DNA of 36,224 nt, taken from positions 1-36,224 of the forward strand of contig NZ_MARB01000033.1 in NCBI RefSeq assembly GCF_001715975.1, read 5' to 3'. Shown piece after piece: positions 16,931 to 24,616 of the stretch. The position numbers and the translations under genes are program-made. Position 1 is the first letter of the stretch. Every line of letters starts with the position of its first letter. The notes beneath the pieces are model-generated. The model saw nothing but the letters and a program-made list of their open reading frames with translations. It was not told the DNA's origin and made no database searches. Origin of the DNA: Candidatus Thiodiazotropha endolucinida (GTDB lineage: Bacteria > Pseudomonadota > Gammaproteobacteria > Chromatiales > Chromatiaceae).

Positions 16931-17887
16931 CTAGCGTTTATTGCGCCAATCCCCCGGCGTGATCCCAAAGGTATTCTTGAAGGCGCGACTGAAGGCCGCT
17001 TCTGATTCGTATCCGACCTCAAAGGCGATCTGCGCAATTGCTCGCGGGCTTTCCCGCAGGCGAACTGCTGCCAATTGCAGGCGCCAGTGAGTCAGATATC
17101 GCATTGGGGGGATACCAACAAGCATCGCAAAACGCTCTGCAAAAGCGGAGCGTGACATACTCACCGCACTCGCCAATTCGTCGGTAGTCCATGCATGCGC
17201 GGGTTGTGTATGCAGTATCGCCAGTGCCTTCCCGACCTTGGCATCGCGTAACCCGGCAAGCCAGCCGGTCTGCTCCTCGGGTAGTGTGGCAAGGTATCGT
17301 CTGACTGCTTCCACGAACAACAGCTCGGCAAGTTTGCTCAGTACGGTCGTCGAACCAACGCCTCCAGTAGAGAACTCCTCTACGGCACGTCGAAACGATT
17401 CACTGATCCAGGCACCGGCAACATTATCGATTGTATTTATTCGCAGTACGCGCGGCAGTGCAGCAAGAAGTGGATTATCAGGGAGCTCACAACCCATGTA
17501 GCCACAGATGACATGCGTCTCCTCACCTCCACCACCAACACTCAGCACAGCCGGAGTGTCACCGTTCGGCGGTTGAATGAGGTGATCGATAACGGCTGGC
17601 TTGAGACCTGGCGCACTACCGAGTGCATGCCGATCATTCCGAGGCATCAAAATTACCTCACCCGCCACAACTTCGATCGGGTCTTCACCATCAAGCCGCA
17701 GGAACAGGTGTCCGTCAACCACAAAGTGGTACGCAATGATCTGAGCGGGCATCGGACCATACGGGAGACAATCCTCCGGCCCGATCTGCGAGGCGATACA
17801 CCAGGGGGCGCCGAATCGCGCATCGAGAAAAACATTGCTGGTCAGTCGCACCGCAGACATTACATCCGACAAAGCGTCCATAGGCAT
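16931..17887 (-). CDS. AraC-family regulator with cupin-type sensor domain
   Basis: 318 residues. The N-terminal half (about 15-190) is a cupin-like ligand-binding domain of the AraC-type Cupin_6 kind; FVVDGHLFLRLDG and AGEVILMPRNDRHAL are the visible strands. The C-terminal 100 residues hold the two AraC helix-turn-helix motifs: LASAVSMSRSAFAERF and IAQIAFEVGYESEAAFSRAF, with the closing FGITPGDWR. It is divergent from the tetratricopeptide gene across a 134-bp spacer and probably controls it. The ligand is unknown. Confidence 0.93.
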   Translation of the reverse strand: MPMDALSDVMSAVRLTSNVFLDARFGAPWCIASQIGPEDCLPYGPMPAQIIAYHFVVDGHLFLRLDGEDPIEVVAGEVILMPRNDRHALGSAPGLKPAVIDHLIQPPNGDTPAVLSVGGGGEETHVICGYMGCELPDNPLLAALPRVLRINTIDNVAGAWISESFRRAVEEFSTGGVGSTTVLSKLAELLFVEAVRRYLATLPEEQTGWLAGLRDAKVGKALAILHTQPAHAWTTDELASAVSMSRSAFAERFAMLVGIPPMRYLTHWRLQLAAVRLRESPRAIAQIAFEVGYESEAAFSRAFKNTFGITPGDWRNKR

Positions 17888-18021
17888 TAATCACCCGTTG
17901 CTAGCGTTCCGGCGTCTGCATCAACGATTCCGGCATCTAGGTCATGGTCGATGTATACACAAGCGCCTAGATTAACAAATACCAAATCAAGAGCAATAGA
18001 AACCACTTAGGAGATGAGAGG

Positions 18022-19350
18022 ATGACTATTCGAAATCAGTTTGGCTTGATACATTCCGGCACCCATCAAGATAGCCTGGAAACCTATGAACGCGCACTAC
18101 GGCAACTTCTATGTTACATCGAAGATCCCATAACTACAGTGAACAACGCCATTGCCGAATCACCTGAATTTACCATGGCGCATATTCTCAAGGCTTATCT
18201 GCACCTGTTGGGAACTGAACCCGGTGATATCGCGATAGCCAATACATGCCTAGAAGCGACCGCTCGCCTCGGCGGCGACTCTCGCGAGCGGATGCACCAG
18301 CAGGCCGTACGCCACTTGATTGAGGGACGCTGGCACCAGGCCGGTCGAGTACTCGAGGATATCACCATCGACAATCCCCACGACATTCTCGCGCTCCAGG
18401 CAGGCCATCTTGTCGATTTCTATACTGGAAATTCACTGATGTTGCGTGATCGCATAGCGCGAGCCTTTCCAAAGTGGAACAGCAACATGCCGGAATACCA
18501 CGCAATCCTTGGCATGTATGCCTTCGGTCTCGAAGAGACCGGCTTATACGAATTGGCGGAACGCCATGGAAGAGAATCTGTCGCGCTGAATCCGCGCGAT
18601 GGATGGGGACAACATGCCGTGGCCCATGTCATGGAGATGCAGGGTCGGCCGGCGGAAGGCGTAGCCTGGATGCGGGAAAATCCCGATGCCTGGGCGACCG
18701 ATAGCTTTTTTCAAGTCCATAACTGGTGGCACCTGGCCCTCTATCATCTGGAACTTGGCGAAATCGATGAGGTTTTGGCACTCTTCGATGGCCCTATCTA
18801 TGGTGAACAATCGACCATGGTTCTCGACATGATCGATGTCTCTGCAATGCTATGGCGCCTACACCTGTACGGTATCGATGTGGGTGATCGTTGGCAGGCC
18901 ATTGCAGATGGTTGGACGCCCATCGCAACGGCGGGGAATTATGCCTTCAATGATCTACATGCCGTCATGGCCTTCATCGGGGCAAACAGGCAGGATTCAA
19001 TTGATGCAGTCATCAATACACAGAAAATCGCCATGGAGCAAGATGACGACAATGCCTTATTTACACGGGAAGTCGGCTACCCATTGACCCTAGCGTTCAA
19101 AGCATATGCCGATGAAGACTATCAGCGAACGGTAGAACTAATTCGACCCGTGCGGGAAATCGCAAACCGTTTCGGTGGCAGTCATGCTCAGCGCGATATC
19201 CTGAATCTAACCCTGATCGAGGCCGCACTGCGAGCAGGAGATGCGATTCTGGCCAATGCACTAATTGCTGAACGCATGGAGAAGCGCCCGGATAGCCCAC
19301 TGCTGCGACTCTTCAGCCAGCGCGCGTACGATATGCGTAAGGCCGCATGA
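18022..19350 (+). CDS. Tetratricopeptide repeat protein, TTC38-like
   Basis: 442 residues, all-helical with repeated A-rich helix pairs, resembling the tetratricopeptide repeat protein 38 family of soluble proteins with uncertain function. There is no signal peptide or membrane helix, so it is likely cytoplasmic. Recognisable blocks are LAERHGRESVALNPRDGWGQ and HAVAHVMEMQGRPAEG. An AGGAG site lies eight bases before the ATG. Divergent from the AraC-family regulator. I recall such proteins near AraC regulators or oxidoreductases, but no reaction can be assigned. Confidence 0.8.
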   Translation: MTIRNQFGLIHSGTHQDSLETYERALRQLLCYIEDPITTVNNAIAESPEFTMAHILKAYLHLLGTEPGDIAIANTCLEATARLGGDSRERMHQQAVRHLIEGRWHQAGRVLEDITIDNPHDILALQAGHLVDFYTGNSLMLRDRIARAFPKWNSNMPEYHAILGMYAFGLEETGLYELAERHGRESVALNPRDGWGQHAVAHVMEMQGRPAEGVAWMRENPDAWATDSFFQVHNWWHLALYHLELGEIDEVLALFDGPIYGEQSTMVLDMIDVSAMLWRLHLYGIDVGDRWQAIADGWTPIATAGNYAFNDLHAVMAFIGANRQDSIDAVINTQKIAMEQDDDNALFTREVGYPLTLAFKAYADEDYQRTVELIRPVREIANRFGGSHAQRDILNLTLIEAALRAGDAILANALIAERMEKRPDSPLLRLFSQRAYDMRKAA

Positions 19351-19432
19351 TGGAACATAGGTCAATCAACTGCATGAAAGGTAAATTATAGAATCTATAC
19401 ACTATCTCTTGCAGGAACTTATACACGACCAG

Positions 19433-19479
19433 GGCCAGAGTGTAATTTTCGAAACATTTGAAATAATTGCTCTCTGGCC
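19433..19479 (+). terminator. Long hairpin, possible terminator of the tetratricopeptide gene
   Basis: GGCCAGAG (19433-19440) pairs perfectly with CTCTGGCC (19472-19479) across a 31-base loop, followed by TTTAT. The loop is long for an intrinsic terminator, and the hairpin lies about 80 bp past the stop. Confidence 0.35.
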
Positions 19480-19681
19480 TTTATACCGCAATCCGTGAAT
19501 AGTGAAAGCGACTTCAATACACCCTCTCAGCATACTTTCTGAATCACCAATGGCGAGTCATTGACTACCTGGGGATTTAGTAAAAATAGAGCGTGGATAT
19601 ATATTGTTGCTCTTCAACCCAAACCTGTCACTAAGATGATGCTCATCTTAATACACCAGCGAAACAGACAAACTAATCTGA

Positions 19682-19846
19682 ACCAGCTTTCAGCAGTATA
19701 CGAACAATTACGAACTCAGCCGCTATCAACAGTGCATATCTGACCTCTACAACGACCCGACCGCGATCAATGTCATCCTACATCTTGGCCTCACCAAGAC
19801 CAAAGCGGATGATGTAGCCCCCATTTGCGATGGCCCCCTGCCCTAA
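19682..19846 (+). pseudogene. Remnant coding stretch of unknown family
   Basis: A 54-codon open frame follows a TGA and has no ATG. It reads with natural-looking composition (YELSRYQQCISDLYNDPTAI, then NVILHLGLTKTKADDVAPIC) and ends with a TAA at 19844-19846. It looks like the tail of a decayed protein gene. I do not recognise the family. Confidence 0.35.
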
Positions 19847-19895
19847 ACAGGCCGTCCATCAAAGGGGATCAACTCCATTCAGATAGAGGCGCTTG

Positions 19896-20399
19896 TTAAG
19901 TGCCATTCTCTTCTAACCACTCGGCCCACCCCTCGGGTAGTTCATCGATTCCGATCATTATTTTGAATTTCTCAGGAGGAACCGGAATGACTTTAAACAC
20001 GCCCCCGGCTAAAAGATTGCCTTTCGGATCACGAGCCTCCGCTGTGACTTCTATTGCATCCCACTCACCACCTTCGCTTGTGATCGTAGCTGACAAAGAT
20101 AGGGGCTCCGACTGCATGGCAGGGCGGTGATACTTCATTTCGGCTGATCGAAGCACCCACATAGCTTTTGTGCCCCGCAAGACCATTCCGCTCCACGTGG
20201 CCATGCAATCAAGGGCTGTATAAATAGTGCCGCCATGGGTGATACCCGGGAAGCCGATCATATGATCTTGTGCTTGGAACTCACCCATGATTCGTTTGGT
20301 ATTCGCGGGATCCCGACTCACCGATATTTGTAAACCATGGGGGTTATCTTGGCCACAACCAAAGCAAACATTACCCGCTAATTCCAGCTTTCGGTTCAT
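19896..20399 (-). CDS. Hotdog-fold thioesterase, PaaI-like
   Basis: 167 residues with the single hotdog domain of the PaaI/4HBT superfamily (acyl-CoA thioesterases). The N-terminal motif CFGCGQDNPHGLQ (C15, C18) is common in this subgroup. GFPGITHGGTIYTALDCMA is the active-site helix region, with a histidine before the paired glycines. The ribosome site is AAAGGGAGG-like just before the ATG. The substrate is not predictable. It appears to stand alone, bordered by the remnant region and the toxin-antitoxin module. Confidence 0.85.
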   Translation of the reverse strand: MNRKLELAGNVCFGCGQDNPHGLQISVSRDPANTKRIMGEFQAQDHMIGFPGITHGGTIYTALDCMATWSGMVLRGTKAMWVLRSAEMKYHRPAMQSEPLSLSATITSEGGEWDAIEVTAEARDPKGNLLAGGVFKVIPVPPEKFKIMIGIDELPEGWAEWLEENGT

Positions 20400-20461
20400 T
20401 GGACCTCCCTTTATCCCACCACTTTATTGCACTTAACGGCCGCCATCACAGGAAGCATACT

Positions 20462-20472
20462 CGGAGCGTAGC
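20462..20472 (+). repeat. 11-bp direct repeat, left copy
   Basis: CGGAGCGTAGC here recurs exactly at 21171-21181. The pair brackets the toxin-antitoxin module and the 9-bp repeat array. Confidence 0.5.
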
Positions 20473-20524
20473 GGAGATCTTGCCATCATTGTGTATGGTA
20501 TTGTTAAGGCTTTTCGTCTAGACT

Positions 20525-20541
20525 GTACGGCGATACCGTAC
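20525..20541. promoter_or_regulatory. Palindromic operator candidate of the toxin-antitoxin operon
   Basis: GTACGG (20525-20530) and CCGTAC (20536-20541) are perfect arms around CGATA, 18 bp before the antitoxin start. YefM-type antitoxins bind palindromes with TGTAC cores, and this one reads TGTACGG. Autorepression is expected. Confidence 0.6.
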
Positions 20542-20559
20542 GTCTCGAAGGCGCCTACA

Positions 20560-20832
20560 ATGGACACCACCACCGTAAATAAATTCAGAGAAAGATTAAA
20601 ATCCTTTGTAGAACAAGTTGTTAGTCACCATTCTCCGCTACGTGTAACCCGCCGAAGCGGTGCAGATTTTGTAGTGATGAGCGCAGAAGATTGGGAACGA
20701 GACCAGGAGACACTGTACGTTCTGCAAAATACCAGCCTTATGCGCCAGATCGCTGAATCAAGTACAACCAATAGAGCAGGTAAAGGATATACCCCCACGG
20801 AGGGACAAATGGATGAGATCCTTAGTATTTGA
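20560..20832 (+). CDS. yefM: YefM/Phd-family antitoxin
   Basis: 90 residues from the ATG at 20560 (MDTTTVNKFRERLK). I prefer this to the upstream ATG at 20491 because the extra 23 codons cross the operator palindrome. The N-terminal domain (about 1-55) has the Phd/YefM DNA-binding fold with HSPLRVTRRSGADFVVMSAE, typical of the family. The C-terminal tail is acidic and wraps the toxin in known complexes. It overlaps the toxin gene by 20 bp, so the pair is one operon with coupled translation. Confidence 0.9.
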   Translation: MDTTTVNKFRERLKSFVEQVVSHHSPLRVTRRSGADFVVMSAEDWERDQETLYVLQNTSLMRQIAESSTTNRAGKGYTPTEGQMDEILSI

Positions 20833-21088
20833 AGGAAAAACATGGCTTGTATACGAAGATTTGCGACAACGCGATAAACGTATGCATAAAAACCTTTGCG
20901 CAATTTTGAAAGAAATGTTGCGCGATGATCCAGCTACAGGTTTAGGGAAGCCAGAAGCCCTTCGTCATAATCTCACTGGCTTTTGGTCGAGGCGAATTAG
21001 CCAAAAAGACAGGCTCATATATAAGTTTGACGATACACGTATCTATATTTTTGCCATTGGTGGTCACTACGACACTTTTGGGCCTTAA
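20813..21088 (+). CDS. yoeB: YoeB/Txe-family ribosome-dependent mRNA interferase toxin
   Basis: 91 residues. The segment GKPEALRHNLTGFWSRRIS is nearly the family signature. Catalytic residues aligned with E. coli YoeB E46, R65 and H83 are E48, R67 and H85. Five residues (DTFGP) extend past the usual HY C-terminus; since H and Y are present the toxin may still work. GGAGGG lies about eight bases before the ATG. In YoeB toxins, mRNA is cleaved in the ribosomal A site. Confidence 0.95.
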   Translation: MRSLVFEGKTWLVYEDLRQRDKRMHKNLCAILKEMLRDDPATGLGKPEALRHNLTGFWSRRISQKDRLIYKFDDTRIYIFAIGGHYDTFGP

Positions 21089-21091
21089 CGC

Positions 21092-21163
21092 CGGCACATC
21101 CGGCACATCCGGCACATCCGGCACATCCGGCACATCCGGCACATCCGGCACATCCGGCACATC
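21092..21163. repeat. Tandem array of eight 9-bp units (CGGCACATC)
   Basis: Eight perfect, uninterrupted CGGCACATC units starting three bases after the toxin stop codon. On the - strand they read as DVP codons in frame with the truncated macrodomain gene, so that frame stays open. Perfect identity suggests recent expansion by slippage. Confidence 0.95.
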
Positions 21164-21170
21164 CGGCAGC

Positions 21171-21181
21171 CGGAGCGTAGC
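21171..21181 (+). repeat. 11-bp direct repeat, right copy
   Basis: Exact second copy of CGGAGCGTAGC found at 20462-20472, between the 9-bp array and the truncated macrodomain gene. Confidence 0.5.
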
Positions 21182-21189
21182 ATAGGCTG

Positions 21190-21592
21190 TCCGATTTGCC
21201 GCGTTGGTTATCGCGTCGATCTTCAGGGTGTTGATATCGCCCTCCCAGATACTGATGCTTTCCGCCATGATGAAGGATCTAGGCAAGCGTGGCAGCTCTG
21301 ACGCCTCGGTAACCGGTTTTACAGCCAATTCAGATTGCAGGATCTGATTCACCGAGGCGACAAGTTCCGCAGGCAGATTGCCGGGCGGCCGAACGGTCAG
21401 TGCCGCCTGAAGCCACCGGCGCCGCTCGGTGGCATCTGTGGGAGGCGGATTGTGTTCGACGAATCCTTCAGAGTTCATGCCTGAGCGCAAAGCGGCTACC
21501 GCCTGTTCCAACGGCGAAGCTATGCTCCGCTCAGTCCGGGAGTAGGGTTTGAACAGATGGATATCATCGGCATAATCGTTAAAATGCACCAC
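21190..21592 (-). pseudogene. Truncated macrodomain protein-ADP-ribose hydrolase
   Basis: The first 134 codons read MVHFNDYADD at the start, then a helical region, and SISIWEGDINTLKIDAITNA with NAAN (about 112-133). That is the opening of a macrodomain (ADP-ribose-binding fold) with a family-specific N-terminal extension. After NAANR, homology stops: the frame continues into the 9-bp repeats as DVP repeats and then across the toxin gene. The glycine-rich ADP-ribose loop (GGGV type) and the rest of the fold are absent, so the product should not function. An intact, separate macrodomain gene is at 34716-35216. Confidence 0.75.
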
Positions 21593-21650
21593 CTACTCCA
21601 AAGTAAACCCGGGGCGTGATTGCGCCCCATCTGTCTTTGCTGCACACGCG

Positions 21651-22496
21651 TCAGAATTTCCCGCTGTCGTTTGCGGACTTTTCTGAAATTTCCTGTATCA
21701 CATCCCAGTGCTCGACAATCTTGCCATCATCGACACGGAAAAGATCGTAGAAGGCAGAGTGTTTACCCATAAACTGACCTTCAGATGCGGTAAGGACGAA
21801 GTTGCCTTCGGCGATGATCATATCCGTGTCACTGTAGGTCATCGGCGTACCAGCTTCGATCATCGCCTTGATCGCCTTGTTCAGCCCTTCCAGACCGTCG
21901 GCAACGCCGCTGTTATGCTGCAAATAGGTCTCGCTAGAGATATAGTCGGTGATCTTCCCGGGCGCCTTTCCCTGCAGGACATTGTGGACGAAATTAGTGA
22001 CCAGCTCCTTATTCTCCTCGGTTTTGTCCAGATCGGTGATCTCGGTCGTGCCGTCGAACTGTGTTCGGCCCGAGGGGTTCGGTGGGGTCACCGCGGTAAT
22101 ATTGTCCCAGTGTTCGACCACCTGACCATCTTCGACCCGGAATACGTCGAAAGCCGCCAGATGAGCGCCGCCGAAAAGCTGGGCATTCTTGTATTCGTTA
22201 TGGGCGACGACCATGTTGCCCTCGGCGATCAGACGATGGGTGGTCGAGCTGATACCGCTTTTCTTGAGCTTTGGGATCAAGTCGATCAATGGTGCTGCGC
22301 CATTTGGAACCTGCTGGTTATGCTGGACCACGTCTTTTGCAATCAGGTGACGCGCCGCATCCTGGTCGAAACTCTTGAACAGTGATGCCATCTCGGCGAC
22401 CGCGATATCTTTCGGCATGTCGCCAGCGAAGGCAACCATGCCAAAACAGACTGAGATTACAACGGCGCCGGCAATTTTAAAAATTGTATCTTTCAT
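21651..22496 (-). CDS. Secreted protein with two SnoaL-like (NTF2-fold) domains
   Basis: 281 residues with a clear signal peptide (MKDTIFKIAGAVVISVCFGM, cleavage near AFAGD). Two tandem SnoaL-like domains follow, about 30-140 and 155-270. Each ends in the family pattern: FDVFRVEDGQVVEHWDNI and YDLFRVDDGKIVEHWDVI. These small cone-shaped folds bind or isomerise small molecules; no substrate can be inferred. It has a periplasmic location. It lies in the same direction as the DUF2218 gene 42 bp upstream, and both diverge from a LysR regulator. Confidence 0.88.
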   Translation of the reverse strand: MKDTIFKIAGAVVISVCFGMVAFAGDMPKDIAVAEMASLFKSFDQDAARHLIAKDVVQHNQQVPNGAAPLIDLIPKLKKSGISSTTHRLIAEGNMVVAHNEYKNAQLFGGAHLAAFDVFRVEDGQVVEHWDNITAVTPPNPSGRTQFDGTTEITDLDKTEENKELVTNFVHNVLQGKAPGKITDYISSETYLQHNSGVADGLEGLNKAIKAMIEAGTPMTYSDTDMIIAEGNFVLTASEGQFMGKHSAFYDLFRVDDGKIVEHWDVIQEISEKSANDSGKF

Positions 22497-22538
22497 TTGT
22501 CTTACACCTTTGTATTTTCCTGATATCAGGTTGTAACG

Positions 22539-22856
22539 TTAATCAACCCTTTGGGTTGATGATTTGCGATACGCCCGTGACCAGTTGACAATCAGTCCTT
22601 CTCTGAAAGCAAACCTTTCCAGATGTGATTCCAGCACGGTTTCAACCCGCGCAAGACTCATTTCATCATCCGCCCTTGCGGTCAGTGTCAGCTCATCATC
22701 AACGGTTGTCATATCGCCTGTTCCGAATCCAAATTTGATCAGACAGGCAGATTCCCCATTGCGCTCGACACCAACCAGATGACCGAAATGCTTGTACAGC
22801 AACCGCATGTAGAGCCGCGCCCTTGCTGTCTGGATTGTTGTGTTGGAAGCGATCAT
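22539..22856 (-). CDS. DUF2218 family protein
   Basis: 105 residues matching DUF2218 by its conserved tail, LERFAFREGLIVNWSR, and the YMRLLYKHFGH segment near residue 16. DUF2218 proteins are small soluble proteins of unknown role, sometimes near iron or siderophore genes. It is likely the first gene of a two-gene unit with the SnoaL-like gene, divergent from the LysR gene across a 107-bp spacer. Confidence 0.8.
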   Translation of the reverse strand: MIASNTTIQTARARLYMRLLYKHFGHLVGVERNGESACLIKFGFGTGDMTTVDDELTLTARADDEMSLARVETVLESHLERFAFREGLIVNWSRAYRKSSTQRVD

Positions 22857-22963
22857 CTGTCCGGCGCTCTTCGCTTGTTGTTCGATATAGGAATAGCTTA
22901 AGTTAGAATTGTCTGCACGATAATATGTGTTTTTTCTAATTCATTGTTTGATAAAATAAAGCA

Positions 22964-23854
22964 ATGTACAAACACCTTCAGAGCATCGCTGCCTTTGTCG
23001 CGGTTGCGGAGACCAGTGCCTTCAACAGGGCGGCGCAAAAACTCGGGGTAAAGCCATCTGTGGTCAGCCATCATGTGTCCAGGCTCGAAGAGCATCTTGG
23101 AACCACTTTGGTCTATCGAACCACACGAAAGGTGACATTAACCGAGCACGGACGTGTCCTATTTGAGGCGGCTTACAAGTCGATGGATGCCACCAGTCGT
23201 GCACTCGATCAGATTATGGATGCGCAGGAGGAAGCCATTGGCGCGTTAAATGTGACCCTGCCGGTCTTTGTTCCCGAACCCAAGGTGGAAATGGCCATAC
23301 TCAATTTTATGCAACGCCATCCCTATGTCTCAATCTCATTGAATTATTCAGATGCCGTGGCGGACATTCTGGATAACGAGTATGACATGAGCATCCGGAT
23401 TGGTGATCCGCCGGACTCCAGTTATATTGCCAGAAAACTTTCAACAGTTACGCATATCCTTGTCGCGTCTCCAGATTTCATATTGCGCTATGGCACCCCT
23501 CAAAAACCCGATCAACTGTCTGAGCTGCCATACATTGCCATGGAAGGCTTGGGAGACACATTACAACTGATTCATGGTGATCAGCGGGTTGAAGTGCATC
23601 TGAGTACCTGCCAGCTCGCCACCAACAACATTTATGGGGCTCATGTTGCAGCAGTGAGTGGCCTGGGAATGGTGAGTCTTCCCCCAGCTCTTTGTGAAAG
23701 CAGCCTCGCACAAGGAAAGCTGATCAGAATACTACCGAAATGGAAGCAACCCAGCTGGCCACTTATTGCGATCTGGCCGGACAATTCGCGCCGGAAGACA
23801 CTGACTAAAAGGCTGGTGGATCATATTTCAGCTACTATGGAACCGGCCAGTTGA
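22964..23854 (+). CDS. LysR-family transcriptional regulator
   Basis: 296 residues. The winged helix-turn-helix occupies about 1-60 (FNRAAQKLGVKPSVVSHHVS), and a periplasmic-binding-protein-like effector domain spans about 90-290. It is divergent from the DUF2218/SnoaL genes, which is the standard arrangement for a LysR target. Its first third has a decayed duplicate directly downstream (23868-24017). The effector is unknown. Confidence 0.93.
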   Translation: MYKHLQSIAAFVAVAETSAFNRAAQKLGVKPSVVSHHVSRLEEHLGTTLVYRTTRKVTLTEHGRVLFEAAYKSMDATSRALDQIMDAQEEAIGALNVTLPVFVPEPKVEMAILNFMQRHPYVSISLNYSDAVADILDNEYDMSIRIGDPPDSSYIARKLSTVTHILVASPDFILRYGTPQKPDQLSELPYIAMEGLGDTLQLIHGDQRVEVHLSTCQLATNNIYGAHVAAVSGLGMVSLPPALCESSLAQGKLIRILPKWKQPSWPLIAIWPDNSRRKTLTKRLVDHISATMEPAS

Positions 23855-23867
23855 AGGGTTCTGTTGT

Positions 23868-24017
23868 ATCGCCGCATTCGTCGCGGTTGTGAAAACCGGG
23901 GCCTTCAACAGGGCGGCGCAAAACCTTCGGGTAAAGTCGTCTGTGGCAAACCACCACCTGTCCAGGCCAGAACTGAGCCGCTTTAAGGACTGTGTTGGGG
24001 TGGATTTTGGCGATTAA
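23868..24017 (+). pseudogene. Decayed duplicate of the LysR DNA-binding region
   Basis: Reads IAAFVAVVKTGAFNRAAQNL and on to HHLSRPE, about 25 of 35 residues identical to positions 9-43 of the LysR regulator just upstream. It then leaves homology and stops at TAA 24015-24017. No start codon is present. This is a partial tandem duplication or the remains of a paralogous gene. Confidence 0.8.
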
Positions 24018-24141
24018 CTGGCGAAATTTTGAATTCTCAAATAGGTGGCGGGGAATTCTCATTTCAACTGGCGCGCCACAGTGTGTGACCGCGGCAAGGG
24101 AAGACACGATTGGCGGTCTTGCACCGGATAAGCAGCGCAAA

Positions 24142-24160
24142 GAATCACGCAAATAAACGC
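24142..24160 (-). repeat. Dispersed repeat, GCATTTATTTGCGTT family, short inverted copy
   Basis: On the - strand it reads GCGTTTATTTGCGTGATTC, close to the first 19 bases of the copies at 13958 and 34660. Confidence 0.4.
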
Positions 24161-24208
24161 AAGGGATTTTTAAAATGGAGTTCGAAAAGGCCAATCCATT
24201 GATTTATA

Positions 24209-24284
24209 TGGTGGCCAGGGACAGAATCGAACTGCCGACACGGGGATTTTCAGTCCCCTGCTCTACCGACTGAGCTACCTGGCC
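24209..24284 (-). tRNA. tRNA-Phe (anticodon GAA)
   Basis: 76 nt on the - strand with CCA encoded. The acceptor stem is GGCCAGG/CCTGGCC, D-arm GCTCAGTCGGTAGAGC, and anticodon stem-loop GGGGACTGAAAATCCCC with GAA. The T-arm contains GTTCGATTC. Very similar to E. coli tRNA-Phe. Confidence 0.98.
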
Positions 24285-24349
24285 TTAGAGAAGAGGGCGT
24301 ATTAAACCGGGGATGCCCGGTTGAGTCAAGTCCGCACCCCCTTCGCTGC

Positions 24350-24616
24350 CTACTGGGGGCGATAGTCCGGCGGCAGCTCGGCGCCTTCGCCGAAGAAGAA
24401 CTGTTCCATCTGCTGTTCGAGGAATTTGCGCGCATTGGGATCGACCGGGCTGAGCCGGTTCTCATTGATCAGCATGGTCTGGTGCCTGAGCCATTCCTGC
24501 CAGGCTTCCTTGGAGACGTTGTCGAAGATGCGCTGGCCCAGCTCGCCGGGATAGGTGGGGCGCTCCAGCCCTTCGGCCTCACGTTTCAGTCTGACGCATT
24601 GTACGGTACGGCTCAT
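24350..24616 (-). CDS. yggX: YggX-type Fe(II)-trafficking / oxidative-damage protection protein
   Basis: 88 residues, the whole family length. It starts [20 protein letters not shown] with the conserved cysteine C7, and contains [14 protein letters not shown]. YggX protects iron-sulfur clusters and moves iron. Its ATG overlaps the mutY stop by 4 bp and has a GGAGGAGAGG site, so mutY and yggX are co-translated; MutY is itself an iron-sulfur protein, and this pair is conserved in gammaproteobacteria. Confidence 0.97.
   Translation of the reverse strand: MSRTVQCVRLKREAEGLERPTYPGELGQRIFDNVSKEAWQEWLRHQTMLINENRLSPVDPNARKFLEQQMEQFFFGEGAELPPDYRPQ

Larger units (their letters stand above)
19351..19895. 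other. Gene-poor region with hairpin and one coding remnant
   Basis: About 545 bp with no convincing intact gene. It contains a long hairpin after the tetratricopeptide gene and a 54-codon open stretch without a start codon (both listed). Composition is A+T-rich in the left part. A 60-codon frame at 19561-19743 has no ribosome site and overlaps the remnant in another frame. Confidence 0.6.

Noticed and set aside
19561-19743. 60-codon open frame as a gene
   Set aside because: No ribosome site or recognisable sequence; it overlaps the better-looking coding remnant in another frame.
21092-21163. CRISPR array
   Set aside because: Units are 9 bp, contiguous and without spacers.
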